Assembly (NCBI GenBank): GCA_025642065.1
Contig: JAODUP010000667.1
Coordinates: 124,001 to 188,000 of the forward strand
DNA from: Paralvinella palmiformis
Taxonomy: Eukaryota > Annelida > Polychaeta > Terebellida > Alvinellidae
Direction: 5' to 3'
Length of the DNA: 64,000 bases
The position numbers and the translations under genes were made by a program. Below, piece by piece: positions 12,458 to 25,899 of this stretch. Each line of letters starts with the position of its first letter. Position 1 is the first letter of the stretch. The notes below the pieces were generated by a model. That model ran no database searches and was not told where the DNA came from. It saw only the letters and a program-made list of their open reading frames with translations.

Positions 12458-13430
12458 ATCTGCTTGTGTTCTTTGTTAATGTCGAATAAAATATATAGGA
12501 ATTGAATGGGGTAGTTGACTTTATTGATGTAACCTGGGAATTGTTGACAAACGTTTGTCTGTCCGAGTTCGTTGTTATGTTACAATGAGACGTAATATGA
12601 CTTGTTCAGTATGCAATGTAAACATAATATTAATTTTGATATGAACACACTGACATCCTACACCAAAAGTGAAACATATAAACAGTTAAATAACTTGCCT
12701 AGTTTATTAACAACAACAACACAAGAAAATCTGAACAATTTAAACTGATGAAGTTAAGCAGAATAATGTACACAGACATGTAGTCACTGTGAGGAACACT
12801 TAGCTCTTCAGTCTGTATAATTGTTGCCTTTGTTGATTTTTCGCATCTGTTGTTCTTGTTGTTGTCAATGTCGCTGTATCTGTTGTTCTTGTTGTTGCTG
12901 TTGCTGGGGTATTTTTCTGATACGAAACAAAACGAAGTTCCATTGCTTGTCTTTATATAAACTAGGTTTGTAGCAATCAGCTCACGTTACGCGGTATCTA
13001 CGTTTAAGATGTTAGTAAGAAAAATTGCTCTGTTCCTGAAGAACATTTGACACCATGGAATCTGATCGTTTCTACTCTGCCGGAGCACCGCTTCTCTGAT
13101 AAATGCTTTTACTTTTATCGCCTTTGATTTAAACAACAATAAAAACAGTTACATTAACAATAACATTCGGATGCAGATTAGTCATTAGCCAGTCTAGACT
13201 AAACGATATTGAGGTTTAAAAAAACCTGCACAAAGAAGATCCACAAATATTGAAATATCCGATGGAAAAATCTCAATTATCTACGTTCTGGATCAAACGG
13301 CTTATGACCTTGTCTTTGGCACTAGGTTAATAGAAAATTGAGTTGAGTCGTTTAGTCTTGGCGCTGGGCACGTTTATAAAAGATGGTCAAGGGGCATCTA
13401 ACGTAAGAAACATATCTCACAAATACGTGT
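8471..13430. other. Intron 1, repeats but no gene seen
   Basis: No coding similarity found. Contents include a (TGAG)n SINE-like tail at about 8676-8701, (TA)n arrays at 9583-9628 and 12421-12453, a (GT)n run near 10332-10351 and a (CTCA)n tract near 10417-10444. Degenerate copies of a GATATTCCGACAA-type motif occur at 9140-9235, 9508-9530, 10938-10970 and 12225-12260. Confidence 0.4.
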
Positions 13431-13433
13431 ATG

Positions 13434-13500
13434 AGCCAGATTCTAACCCACAACCTGGAAGTTTGGATCGCAGTGCTCTAAGCATTATGCCATCGGAAAG
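13434..13500 (-). repeat. tRNA-derived SINE head, family 1 copy b
   Basis: Second copy of the tRNA-like sequence at 3879-3950. It shares CCCACAACCTG and the GTTTGGA, GC and CATCGGAA blocks in the same order. The B-box is damaged (AACCC retained, TTCGA lost to TTCTA). Confidence 0.5.
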
Positions 13501-14002
13501 CCTCGCTAATTGTGAGTCCACTACGCGCGCATGCGTGTGTGTGTGTGTGTGTGCGTCCGTTTATCGCTGCAATGACAATGGAAAATACTGAAACGAATGT
13601 TGTGCTCTGTGCTGCTCTTTACACTTTGTATCTGGTATATTCATCCATACTCTTCTAAACCAACATCGGCTCCCCAGAGGGTATACTGGTTTTTGTTGTC
13701 TAATAGTTGGGCGCATAATCCATAATAGTCCAGAAAAACCATTTCTTCCACTGAATCATTCCTTTAAGGCTGAAGTAGTCACAAACGATCACGCGCTACA
13801 TTAGTAGAGATAGGGTGGAATCGAACCGACAGCCTCTCGCTTAGAACGATACTACTTTATCTCATAGTGGTCCTCATTCCTTTGATGAACCTTTGAGATA
13901 ACTTTAAGAACTGGCACTTCATATATAGATGACTATTTTGTATTTTTATGTTTGATAAGTGTCGGCTGGATCGCTCCACCCTCTTTAAGTAGCAAATTTC
14001 CT

Positions 14003-14076
<74 letters not shown>
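14003..14076. repeat. (TA)n(TG)n microsatellite
   Basis: A TA tract of about 25 bases passes directly into a TG tract of about 49 bases. Confidence 0.95.
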
Positions 14077-14080
<4 letters not shown>

Positions 14081-17000
14081 GATTAGCAACTGAGTGGGGT
14101 GGACATAGGGGTAGAATAAACCTGAATTATATACTATAAAAGCTAAATTTCTTCGCCTAATAATTATTTATTCAGTAATATTCTGCCAGTAACAGGAGCA
14201 TCTGCCGTATTATGCGATGTTTTACTGCTGGATGGAAATCCCAAAGACGCAGATGTTCCTTTTACCACACACGGACCAGCTAACGCTATGGTCGCTTAAG
14301 GCTGGTCTACTGGTACATCGATCAGAGTTAGCGTTGATCGAAGAACGGTCCACGTTAAAGAGATTACGATAAACACTAGTTGGATGTAACACTGATGTGT
14401 TATGTTTAGCGAGGCGATGTACGGATTATTTACCACTTGAACCTCGTTCTGCTATCACCAATAGACAACAGATGTAGCTGTTATAATAGCAGATGTTAAT
14501 AGATGCGTGGATCTACCTGTGTAACAGCTATATGCAGCCTTATACTCTCTTTCTACACATTCAGCCGAAACATTGGCGATGTATATGTTCATTCACATAC
14601 AATCTGTTGTTCTGGTAACCTTCTTCAGTGGCATGTCACATTTCTATTGTGTTCCTTCCCGATTATTAATAAATGATGCCACGTATTAACATATAATTAT
14701 GACTGGTTCTTCATATTTCCTCCCCTCCCTTGAATAATTAAAACTTTAACCAGACTAATAATTCGAATTTCAAGTTCATTATTTCCACTCGGATCCTTTC
14801 TTATTCTTGCCCACCGCTCTTCTGACTCTGCCAACTGATCAATTACTTTTATTAAGAACGCCAAACAACAAACTCGTTTATGCCTTCTAGGTTACAAACA
14901 ATTAGTTTCTGTAATCAGACTTATATCATCAAATTAATGCAGAGATATAATTAATTTTAGAGGGCGTTTCTTTGGAACTGATTACAGATTTCAGACTCAG
15001 TGTACCAGACACGAAGATTGTTTGCTTCGGGAAATAACATTTCGTTACCGGGCTAAGTTATTTCTGGGGGGGTCTTCATGTTAATGTAGGTCACATTGGT
15101 CAGATGATTTAGTTTGTTGATGTTTTGTATACGGAGACAATCCGAATATAATCTTAATACAGAACAGAAGAGCATTCTGAAGTTAAAGAAACTGGCTAAT
15201 TTATCTGGTAATACCATTATATATATATGGTGTTCGATATGGTGTTAAGTTTTACCCTAATATACTGCTAAATGTAAGTATTTAATCAAAGTTTGAGGTC
15301 AGAAGTTTCCGCAGCCTACATGTTATAAATAGACTTCTTCTGTATATTGTTATCATTCCTTGGATTCCAACAGATAAAACTGTCATATTGTTTTATTATT
15401 TGCTTAGACAATGGTTTTATCATTCTGAAGCGATTCTCAGTTTTATCGTTTTTGATTACACCATTACTCAAATTACATGATACATTATTATACCACTGCT
15501 AGAATTAATAATGTAATTTATTACATGTTTATTAGTTAACTATATGGTTACAAACTTGGTTTGGGCATTATGCCGCAGACCGCCATGTTGCTAGTTCAAA
15601 CCCGACACATACTTGCGTTTGTGGGATGTGTGTGTCTCTCTGTGTGTGTGTGTGTGTGACAATTTATTAAGATTTTAATAAACTCTCATATATATATATA
15701 TATATATATGGAAGAGTTTATCCAAGCTCGTTTTATACACATGTTTCTGTGAGTACCATATCAACGATAAATGTAAATTAGCATCCTTTAGAATTGTTGA
15801 CTCCTCCCGTATAACCAAACAAACAAGCAAGCCAAAAAACAAACATAATCCCTGATTATCGGCCACAATCTCTACTGATGGTCGTAATTAAGTCATTAGA
15901 AATCCAGTGAAAATACTTATTAACTATAACGTGTAGTTATGTTAAACTACACACGATGTTTTGATAAAGCTATTATATTACTGATAATATTGGTAGATAT
16001 AGTAAATATTTCTTTGTCTTCTTATCAGATGACTAAAATAAACAATGCCACTTAAGACACGCCTACTGCGGAGGGAGGGGGGGGGGGTTTAAACAGGAAA
16101 TAGCGAGAGATACCATTTTTTTTCAGCCCGGACACCGGTTTTTCTATAGGCGCTAAACGTGACACTATTATTATTCTAACAAAGTATAATCATTACACTC
16201 GGTATATCTTCCTGGATAACACAATAATATATGTCGTGTTAATATGGCAATTATAGTTGGGTATTGATGATGATGATCATCATCATCGTCATCATCGTGA
16301 TATTAATAACGATTATGACAATATGTTATTTTCATATTCCCCTATTCAGTTATCTTATTCTAGGATGCTTTATTAATAATTAATCATACCACTTATGAGC
16401 CATTAGGTGTGTACAATGCAAGAACTCAGAAAAATCACGTCTTCTCTAAATAAGTAACCTACGCAATTATGCTCTCGTCATTCGGCTTGTATACGCATAA
16501 TAGGCCAGCGAGTATAGGGTGGATTCGATATCCGACGCTCTCGCTTTCCAACCTGGCACTCTATCAACGGGCTACTGTGACCCAGTTTTCCTTGTCTCGT
16601 TATCATTGCGTTAAGATAAATGGCTCGTTTCAAGACACACCTACCTCGAGATGATGTTTTTTGAACAGGAAACAGCCCAAGGTAAGGCTTTATAGCCCCA
16701 GCCTCGGATCCACCCCCCTCGGACCACCCCGCTGTTACATTATTGTTCTAAGAATGTCTGCGATCTGAAGCCGCACGTTGTTGATTTTTAAAGTGAGTTA
16801 TATACTTCTGAAACGTAAGCACCATAATTTTGTCGAAGAATGTGATCTTTTAACAAGAAGCATGGATTCTTTTCTATTCGAATTTCAACGGAAGCTGTTC
16901 TTAGGGATACCTATTTGCCGACCGTTAAGAGCGATATTAATGGGCTCTTCCGGTAAGCTCCTTTATAATAAGCAAAATTATAACAACACGGAATGAGGTA

Positions 17001-19004
17001 AAGTAATAGCAGCTCTAATAATGCTCATTCGTCTCCGCCATATGACCTCTTATCCACATAACATTCGATTTAATGACGTCAACGGTCTTTGATAACCAGC
17101 AGTCTTATATTACTGTTGAGCATCTCAAGAGAGAGTGGAGAGAGTTCTGTTTGTTTGGTCATAATTGTTGTCATAAAACCAGACGGCAGAATATCCCATT
17201 GGACATAATTAATATTTCCATGCGCTTCGTGCTCATTATCGTCTCTCTCTCTCACTCGCGCACGCGCGCGCGCTCGCTCTCTCTCTCTATTTATCTATCT
17301 ATCTATCTATTGCGTAGATGATGACACATGCTTATACACACACGCGCGCACGTACACAAATAAAACAAACAAATAGACACACACACACATACTTCCATAC
17401 GTATTTCACAATCTATTAACATCATGTTATGGCTATTCCCTAACAACATAAACATGTATATATTTCGTAAACTTGTCGTTTTGATACAAACTTCGATACC
17501 ACTCATCTATCATTAACACAAAATGTTTCGTCTTAAACAGAATCCTTGACGGTTTTTTCTTCTTCTGTATAACAATCATACAAATGACGTCATACTGATC
17601 TGTTTGAGCTATAGACACTATCAATATTTATAAACATAGCAATCATTAATTTGTTTATTTCCGTAGATTTATTTCCTTTTCTTCCAAGATTAAATGATAC
17701 AGAATGATCGCTATTCGTTATTAATATTGAAGTAAATATAAACCAATTATTACATTAATATTTTCCTATATGTATATTGCCTTCTTTCTTTTAACCTGAC
17801 ATTGAGTAGACATATTCCTTTGCTTCTGGTTCTTCTCTCGTTTCAACCAATTTTTTGGTTTGTTTTTACATCGTATTCAGATACTGTGTTAGGTTGTCGG
17901 TCTTAATGCCTTAGTTCATTAAGTTCACTTTATTTTAATGTACTAAAAATAATTTAATGTACAGTCCAATAAATTAGTATATAATTAGGCCTATATCGTT
18001 ATATATATATTTTATAGATAAATATACTGTTTAACTAATTATCACACAACCGATCATCCAAATTATATTAATGATAACTATTTGTTGTACTGAGTAATTA
18101 CTTGAGTAATTACGGTTTCCGGAACTCAAACTAACTAAAGTTATATTATGATGAATGGTAATGAAATAAAAGATTATTGCTCTGAATTAAATTGATTTAC
18201 ATCATCCAGTTATAGAAAATATAATCACACAGGATTAAGCTCGAGAACACATTTACATACGCACGTATGTGCAAGCCCTATACATTTAATTGCGCATGGG
18301 GATGCACAATAAATAATGTGGAATGAATAAATAGATAAACATGCACACGTGCGTCAGCTCACACACGCTGATTTTGTGTTTTATTTTGGCAAATTAATAA
18401 TTTCTTTTATTCATTAACAATTTATTATTTAGTTGAGATAAAAGACAACCCTGAATCCATTCCAGCTAAATCGATTACAAAACATCGCACAATGAGGCGA
18501 TTTTGCAGAAGAAAAAAAGAAGCAATATTTAAGATAGAAGCCATAACAGCAGCTGATTAAAGGCTTATTCTACGATACTCAGACCAAGGCTTTATAATCC
18601 TTCTTTTGGTTCACTATTTAGCCAATTATCATGTTTTCAGATCAGAGTTTTACTATTTAACGGCGTTGGCAATACTTTGGAAAGTATGGTAAATAGCTGA
18701 AGGAATATAAAATGGATTGTTTTTCACTGATAGAAAAGGAATATTAAACAACTGCCTTTTTCATTTTTAGTCGTTGCAAATTGTGTTCAGTGTTAAGAAT
18801 GCAGGGATTGCGCGCGCGCACACGCACGCGCGCGTGTGTGTGTGTTAGTCAAAGATGAAACACACTAGTGCACAGAATAATAAATTGCGAAAATAACACC
18901 TGGATCAGGGGAACTTAATCAGCGATAATTACTAATCGCACTGAGAAGTGTGATGTATCATAAATGCGTGTGTTGCAGGCTACTTTGCGCGCGCACGTGT
19001 GTGC

Positions 19005-19035
<31 letters not shown>

Positions 19036-19693
19036 CTATCTTGACGGATAGCATTCAGGATCAAGTATGGGTGGTCCTTTAATACAAATAAGTTGCCAAA
19101 ATAAGTTACCCTTTATGGCAAGAGATTATTGACAAATTGAAGGAATCGAGGCTTGTGCGTGTTTTAATTTAAATTTGTAAGTGGCATGACATCTAAAGGT
19201 ACGTGCTATATTAAGGAAGGTGGTATATAAAGACCGGTGCTCCCATAAGCCAGGTAGTAGTTAAATGTAGACAATATTTGAAATATGAGGCACATTAGAG
19301 AAGGCAATAGATTAAGCACATGTGGTCGCTTAACCTAAGAGCCATCTTAAGGCAAATGGTATTTTTACTGTATACTATAATTATGTTATGTATATCACAC
19401 AAATAATGGTTCATAGTTTGTTAATTTAATCAAGAAACACTCGTATCAAACGTACGAGTGTTTCGTAATGATAAGTTTTTATTTGTTTACACTGGAGCTA
19501 GCTACTTTATTGCGGTGACTGATACTTGTGTACTAATTAGTTTCCTTTAATAGCAAGGATTTACTATATACTGACTTGTTGAACACAACAAAGACAAAAT
19601 ATAAATACATATAATTAGTGTCATGATGAGGAAACGAGAATATCCTGAAATTGTATATCTATAGGAAACTTATTAGGAAATCTGGGTGTTTTG

Positions 19694-19697
<4 letters not shown>

Positions 19698-19746
<49 letters not shown>
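19698..19746. repeat. (TA)n microsatellite
   Basis: Uninterrupted TA dinucleotides of about 49 bases in intron 1. Confidence 0.95.
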
Positions 19747-19750
<4 letters not shown>

Positions 19751-20016
19751 TACACAACATAAATACAGACCAGCACACATAAATACTATCACACACACTA
19801 ACTTAAATGAACTATAGATAAACAGGTACAACAAATCTTTGTAAGCAAGCATCCTTAATGGGAACTGCAAAATAGAAGCTATAACAAATATAATCAGGAT
19901 TACAACTTGAGTTTCAAAAGCTAGGTGATAGACATAAAGAGTGGAACCAATATTAAAATATTGTAACATTTATAATGTATGGCTAGATCCAGAAATACTT
20001 AGAAATGGACAAGTGT

Positions 20017-20019
<3 letters not shown>

Positions 20020-20057
<38 letters not shown>
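20020..20057. repeat. (TA)n microsatellite
   Basis: Uninterrupted TA dinucleotides of about 38 bases in intron 1. Confidence 0.95.
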
Positions 20058-20061
<4 letters not shown>

Positions 20062-21239
20062 CCTGTTTATAAGCATGTTACAGAAATAATTATAAATAAA
20101 CTGGCAGTACAATTCCTTAATTAAAATGTAGTATAATAACCACATATAATATTATAATAGTTTATAGCTAAAATCATTTTATTTATAAATCTTGTGGATT
20201 CCAACATTTCACATTGAATTGACATTACCAGTAAAATAATGTATTTAAATGGAATTGGTAATAAAGACTGCCATGAGTTTACTGTAACAGACATATCTGT
20301 TTAATGTCTTACGCAGCTACAGTAGAACCCTGGTGACGTTTGGTGGTGAAGAATATTAGAACAATAGGTTCCCAGTTCTCGGTGTAAAAAAAATAGATCC
20401 GGAATGGCCTGAATCTTAAAAGAATTACTTGACCTGAAACAGTTTGTTACAATTTGGATATGAATGAAGACTAAAGTCAGGATTACCAGGAATCAACATT
20501 CTGGTAATAACTCCAGCTTAATAACCAAGGTCATATTTAGTATAAAAAAATTAAATCTATTCATCAGCAAGTTTTCAAAAACAAATTCTAGTCACCTATA
20601 CTACTATAGTCAACCAGAAGAAAACTAATCACATTAGTAACAAATATTAATCCAGTGGCTTGTGTATCAATAAATAAATACTTTCCTTTATATTGTAGAG
20701 TCAATAATATTAATGATAAATATTACTATTATTTATATGATAAATGCATTTCTACTATTGCATACACTGGCGTTAATATTGACAATATAATTGGATTATG
20801 GTGACATGAAATATGATCAATACCATTATTGAAGATGGACACTATAAATTAAGAGAAATGAGTAATTAATATATCACAGTGCTCAGGTAGTATTTTGTCA
20901 ATGTTATGACTATAAAGTTGGTATATTTCATAATGTCAAGATCCATGACAGCTTTCTAAACATTCCCCATGCATAACACACTCTTTGCCACCACTGATGC
21001 TGAATTCACTCCTGCACTAAGCATATCCTCCAGAAAACAGAACTTTCCAACTCTGTCTAAACACACACCATTTCTCAAGTTTGTTGATATCCTCTCTATT
21101 CAATTCAGTTCAGTATCTTTATTTCAGACTTATCATATACAGATGTCCATATAAAGTTTAAAAAAAAATGTATTTAAAAAGCACATGATAATAAAACAAT
21201 ATTGCATAATGTTACATTAAGTGAAACCTGTTATGTATA

Positions 21240-21740
21240 TACAACATCTTAATCCAATCTCGTCATGTCGTGGATTGCCGCTTTAAATCACTTTTGATAA
21301 TTGCAATTACTAACTTATTACAAGAGGCATCAAGTCTCGGCATGAATTTATACACAATGTTTCTAATTACAGCTTTACTATTTGGCACGTGGTACTCTAT
21401 AAACATGGTGGAGGCACTGAAATAATTAGGCTAATTTAGCAATAAACGAAAAACACATTATTGTAAGCAACACGAAGTTCACGGATACTTACTACTGTGT
21501 AATTTCCATCACAGCTGAGCAGTATACATAGGAGAGCAGAAAGTTATAAACAAAGTCAGCTTCACTTCTCTAGTAGCGTATTACATCTAGCATACAGTTG
21601 TCGACATTGCCGTAAAATGGCCTTGTCATCACGTAATTTATTAGAAATAAAGTGACCCAAATATTTCACATTATCAACTTCCTGAATTGTTTCACTATTA
21701 ATCTTAAATGATGGAACATAATTTTTTTTAAATATATTTA
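21240..21740 (-). pseudogene. LINE reverse transcriptase C-terminal relic
   Basis: Translated on the minus strand in shifting frames, this gives the post-catalytic part of a non-LTR reverse transcriptase. It reads INSETIQEVDNVKYLGHFIS, then a cysteine/arginine-rich stretch, then SIRELRVAYNN, then FSASTMFIEYHVPNS and IRNIVYKFMPRLDASCN. The NVKYLG and LRVAYNN steps are typical of LINE connection domains. It has many stops and frameshifts and no complete ORF, so it is a dead fragment inside intron 1. The family was not determined. Confidence 0.6.
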
Positions 21741-22085
21741 CTTACTCATATTAATACGGCATTTTGTAATTGTACTTAATATCGCGATTTATGTGATAGA
21801 GAACCTTTCACACGTGACCAGTGTTTATGGACCCAGCCACCACGCTACACTACACTACACCACACCACACCACACCACACCACACTAAAGATAACACACA
21901 ACCACTTCCCTGTCCCCATCGTTCTTCCCTTAAACCACCACCTTTATTTTGCACACGGTCATAATAAAGTACATGATATGTACGGAAAGATGTAAACCGG
22001 TTGTTATTCATTTTACTGTTTTAGAAGTGGAAGGGAAGTATGTGATATGGGACATTAAAGTTATAAAAATAGCATGAAATAAAAG

Positions 22086-22127
<42 letters not shown>

Positions 22128-22685
22128 GAGGGCTCACAAGTGATCATTTATCACTGTTTTAAATATACAGGTCTATATCTATATGTAATTAGAAAAATAT
22201 GGATGCTCAAAATTAGTCTTAAATAGTGCATATTATGATATTAGAATGTTTATGCAATTTAATCTAAACAATACAGGAGAACATCGATTGTCTCAGCCAG
22301 ACCAACACACCGTTATGAGGTCTCCGTAAGAACATAAATAAACACTGACAGTCCAATTAATTTCGTGCCACAGATTCAACTAAATATGTCATATCAGATC
22401 GAGTACAAGACTTTGGAACATGCAGCGTTTCGACAATATCTAAAATATAATTAATGTAAAAAGTACTAGTGTTATTTAAATAGTATATGTCACTTTATTA
22501 ATGAATTAATTATATTTTGATTCAAGTACTAATACAAAATATTTCATGCTAAGTGGACGAGTGTCGAATATATTACTGTGGTTTATACCTTGATATGAGA
22601 TACATGGAACACAAAGTACTTCCTGGTTATTTATTCCGATCTTGACTCTCACACTTAAAACTATCAGGCGGCCATTGAGAGTAAA
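21741..22685. other. Intron 1, no gene seen
   Basis: A short (CACAC)n pentamer tract lies at about 21845-21885 and a (TA)n array at 22089-22125. Otherwise AT-rich intron. Confidence 0.4.
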
Positions 22686-22689
22686 TTGC

Positions 22690-23420
22690 TGACAGGACTA
22701 GTCTAATCTCGACTTAGATGCATTTAATGGAGGACTATCGATCACCCCGCGGGGAAGCGAGTTCCTGTCATAACTCTCTGGCTGAAGAATGCCGGTCGTA
22801 TGTGCTCTTCTGGCATATTTCTTTACCCAACTTCTGTTTATGTCCTCGAGTAGATGATTTCGTATTTATCTTAAAGAACAATTGATGATGCAATTTGGTC
22901 GATTCCCTTTACGATCTTGTTTGGTTGTAGCATGTTCCCTCTCCTCCTGCGATGCTCCAGTGATGGGAATCTTAACATCCTTGGCCTTTTATCGTACGCT
23001 GACACCCCCAGCTCCGGGATCAGCTTGATTGTTCCTCTCCGGATTGTCTTTGCCCTATCACATTTGATTCTTGGGTGTCAGATAAAAGTTTCTTACTCTT
23101 AAGTGCGGTCGAGCCATTGTGGTGAACAAAACTAGACATAATGATGGTGTCGAGACGTGCAAAGGTAGCTCTTATCAACCCTCGTTGTTGTGATGCCTTG
23201 TTATCTTTCTCGGAAACGTGTGCGTCAAACTTAAGATCAATGACAGTTGCCCTAATCCTTCTCATTTCTGGTATCATCTAATACACTGGTATTCATGTAG
23301 TATTCCAACCTTTGCTTTAAACTGCCTGGATGGAGACTTTTACACTTGGTTTCATTAAACCCTGAAATTGCTCCAAGATATCATTATCTTTAAACTGCTG
23401 CTGTTTGGAACAGCTCCGTG
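22690..23420 (-). pseudogene. LINE (CR1/Jockey-like) reverse transcriptase 3' relic
   Basis: The minus strand encodes, with breaks, the C-terminal part of a LINE polymerase. It reads ATVIDLKFDAHVS..., then KLIPELGVSAYDKRPRMLR, RFPSLEHRRRRGNMLQ and, closer to 22760, FFSQRVMTGTRFPAG. The sequence of landmarks (LIPEL, LPSLE-RRRRGD-IQ, FFSQRV) is the common tail of CR1-clade and related elements. There is no catalytic YADD in the part preserved. Confidence 0.65.
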
Positions 23421-24680
23421 TCGTCGGAAAATATATTCATTGTGCTCCTCGCTACATCGGAAAGGTCATTAGATCAATAAACAAAGTCCTATCAAATAAA
23501 TGAAAAATCTTTGAATGCGCTCCATTTAGATAATATTTAAAATAATATTACAATACAATTTTATTTATTAATAATGCATTGTACTTTTATAACCCACTAA
23601 TCGTTTATATTCCTATTACTAATAGGACTTATTTAATGCCGAATTTTATAGAATAAGACGCTCATATATTATACAGTAGAAGTGAACCTATAGGACAAAC
23701 ATTTATTCCGAGATGCATTTTGGATGGGCGTCTAGCCCATTGATTGGTGTATCAATAAAAACAATTATTGTGTTGTAAATAACCGACATACAGTTTCCGA
23801 TCCGAGAACACTTTCAAAATATGTCTTCTGTGAAGCCAATCAAAGTAGGAACTGTATAAATACACCAGTAGTCGACAAAGACACCTATAGACCAAAATAA
23901 GATTCTACCTTCAACCTTATTATCTTAACCACACTAATATATTACATCCCAATTAATAATGCTATGAGTGGTAGATACAAACGTGGCTTACTACCTTCTC
24001 AACGGGGACTAAATGTAATTAAATTTATAATCTACACTACATAGTATACTAGGGAGAGAAAACCTTGCCAGTTGTTTTAACCGTACAAAAAACCTAATAC
24101 TACTATAATACCATGATTTGGATTTAAAACCTGACTTCGGGCACACTATAGCCACGGAATCGCAAACCCTAACTCATATACTACTTCAGATATTATTATA
24201 CGTCATAAATTAACTGAAATGTCTGAAGATTTTAGAATATACACCTCCCCCCAATGTTGCTACCGAACAAAAAATCTAATATTTTAACAACATGTCATAT
24301 CCTTTTTATAAAACTTATTTAGCGTTTTCATAATAAAAAATGTGGTCATTTTCAAACAAATCTTCAAGATATTTAAATAGTCTATTCATACTCTCGCAAA
24401 CTTACAGCGGACTGATTGAGTGAGTCTGTCAGTGGATGAGTCTGTGAATGCTTACTTACTCTATTAAGTCTTTAAGCTAGTCTCGCCTGCGATATATGAC
24501 GTGTGGGCTACTCCCTAGAAAAATTGATTGTCAGACTGCATACTTTTATTGAAGGTTGAAACATCTTACAGATACAAGAAACACTGGAGTTTGAAGATCT
24601 TTGGAAGGAGTTTAAATGGGTGTTCTAAGCCTCTTCCAATAGATCAATAATGTGAGAGATATGACTTATGCAACCAACAA

Positions 24681-24725
<45 letters not shown>

Positions 24726-25141
24726 TTAAATAATTATTACTAATATATTGGTGTATGGTGAAGTTAACTAATTGACGCTAATTAACTTCCGGAGTTTGTC
24801 AAAGTTAAGTTAAGAAGAGGCATGATATAAGTGTATAAATGTTGAATATATATATATGCGTTCGTGCGTGCGTGCGTGCGTGCGTGCCTGTGTTAGTATG
24901 TTTGCTGCTAACGGTGAGGGTCCATTTTTTTTAAATTCATGCCATTAGTTGAACCACTCAGAAGATGAATCTCTATCATAATTGTAGAATTAGACTATTA
25001 TTATTTGCTTTGAGGTTCCATATGATCTGTGTCATATATTGTAAACATCTGTCTAATATTAGGCATTCTGATGACAAATGGATAAAGTAATGAATTATGA
25101 TAATGTTTACATTTCTCGAGTTTACTGTTTATATGTTACAG
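23421..25141. other. End of intron 1, no gene seen
   Basis: AT-rich. It contains a partial copy of SINE family 2 at about 24055-24175 (GAGAAAACCTTGCCAGTTG block), a (TA)n array at 24686-24722 and a (GCGT)n run near 24858-24890. It ends in an acceptor before 25142. Confidence 0.4.
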
Positions 25142-25208
25142 ATAATTGTTACCATGACAACGTGTTACATCCTCCTGGATCTCGGGTGAAGATTAATTGC
25201 AACGAATG
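25142..25208 (+). CDS. TINAG-like exon 2
   Basis: Starts after TTACAG and ends at a GTGAGG donor. It joins exon 1 in phase 1 and encodes NNCYHDNVLHPPGSRVKINC followed by NE. This matches the Cys-rich segment after the somatomedin-B domain in TINAGL1, where an asparagine-cysteine-rich linker leads to a CTC motif. Confidence 0.8.
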
Positions 25209-25298
25209 GTGAGGATGTGACTTATAAACATAATATATAACTTAATTATTATACACGGAGTCATAAATACGCATCCATATATTGAGTGCACGTCAGAC

Positions 25299-25322
25299 AC
25301 ACACACACACACACACACACAC
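25299..25322. repeat. (CA)n microsatellite
   Basis: A CA run in intron 2, followed by (GA)n and (TA)n stretches to about 25366. Confidence 0.9.
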
Positions 25323-25560
25323 AATCACACGCACACAGAGAGTGAGAGAGAGATATATATATATAGGTATTTCAATAAAAATACTTATACGCATACATAT
25401 ATACATGTATAATTGCATATATAGATATATATACATATATTTGATCTAGTTTTAAATATTTTTATTTAAGCCATGAATTCAGTAAAGTAATATTTAAGAC
25501 ATTATCAGCAAATAACGATGCGTACCCGTAATAAGTATGTATATATTGTGTGCTAACTAG

Positions 25561-25677
25561 TACGTGTGAAGAGACGATATCACTGACACCTGATTACACT
25601 TGGAAATGTACACAAAGAACATGTATTGTACGGGAACAACTTGTAGATCACATCAATACTAAGAGAAACGAATACGG
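25561..25677 (+). CDS. TINAG-like exon 3
   Basis: Phase 2 entry completes the codon TG|T, giving C-T-C-E-E after the NE of exon 2, as in the family's von Willebrand C-like CTC motif. It continues SLTPDYTWKCTQRTCIV and ends INTKRNEYG at a GTAAGT donor. Cysteine spacing continues the extracellular Cys-rich module that precedes the papain fold. Confidence 0.8.
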
Positions 25678-25899
25678 GTAAGTGCTTAAGACCAAACCAG
25701 ATGAGTAAGTGATCACGACAAAAATATTAGATGAGGCAAAATAATGTTGGTATTTGATATCATAACGGTTTTTGTAGACATATTTACTTGTTAGACGATA
25801 TCATAACGTGCGATATTTTAGCATTCTTCCCTTATGTAGCCGATGTTATAAGTCATCACTGTTATGGTTATTACTATAATTTGGTATTACTTTTGTCAG

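Larger units (their letters stand above)
13501..21235. other. Intron 1, microsatellite-rich, no gene seen
   Basis: No gene recognised. There are long simple arrays: (TA)n(TG)n at 14003-14076, (TA)n at 15690-15709, CT/CG/TATC runs at 17243-17312, alternating CG/CA/TG at about 18811-18845 and 18987-19032, and (TA)n at 19698-19746 and 20020-20057. tRNA-like fragments lie near 13810-13870, 15555-15600 and 16505-16580. A 12-bp perfect hairpin is at 19434-19464. Confidence 0.45.

Noticed and set aside
22917..23102. Plus-strand small protein
   Set aside because: It is the antisense shadow of the LINE polymerase relic on the minus strand.
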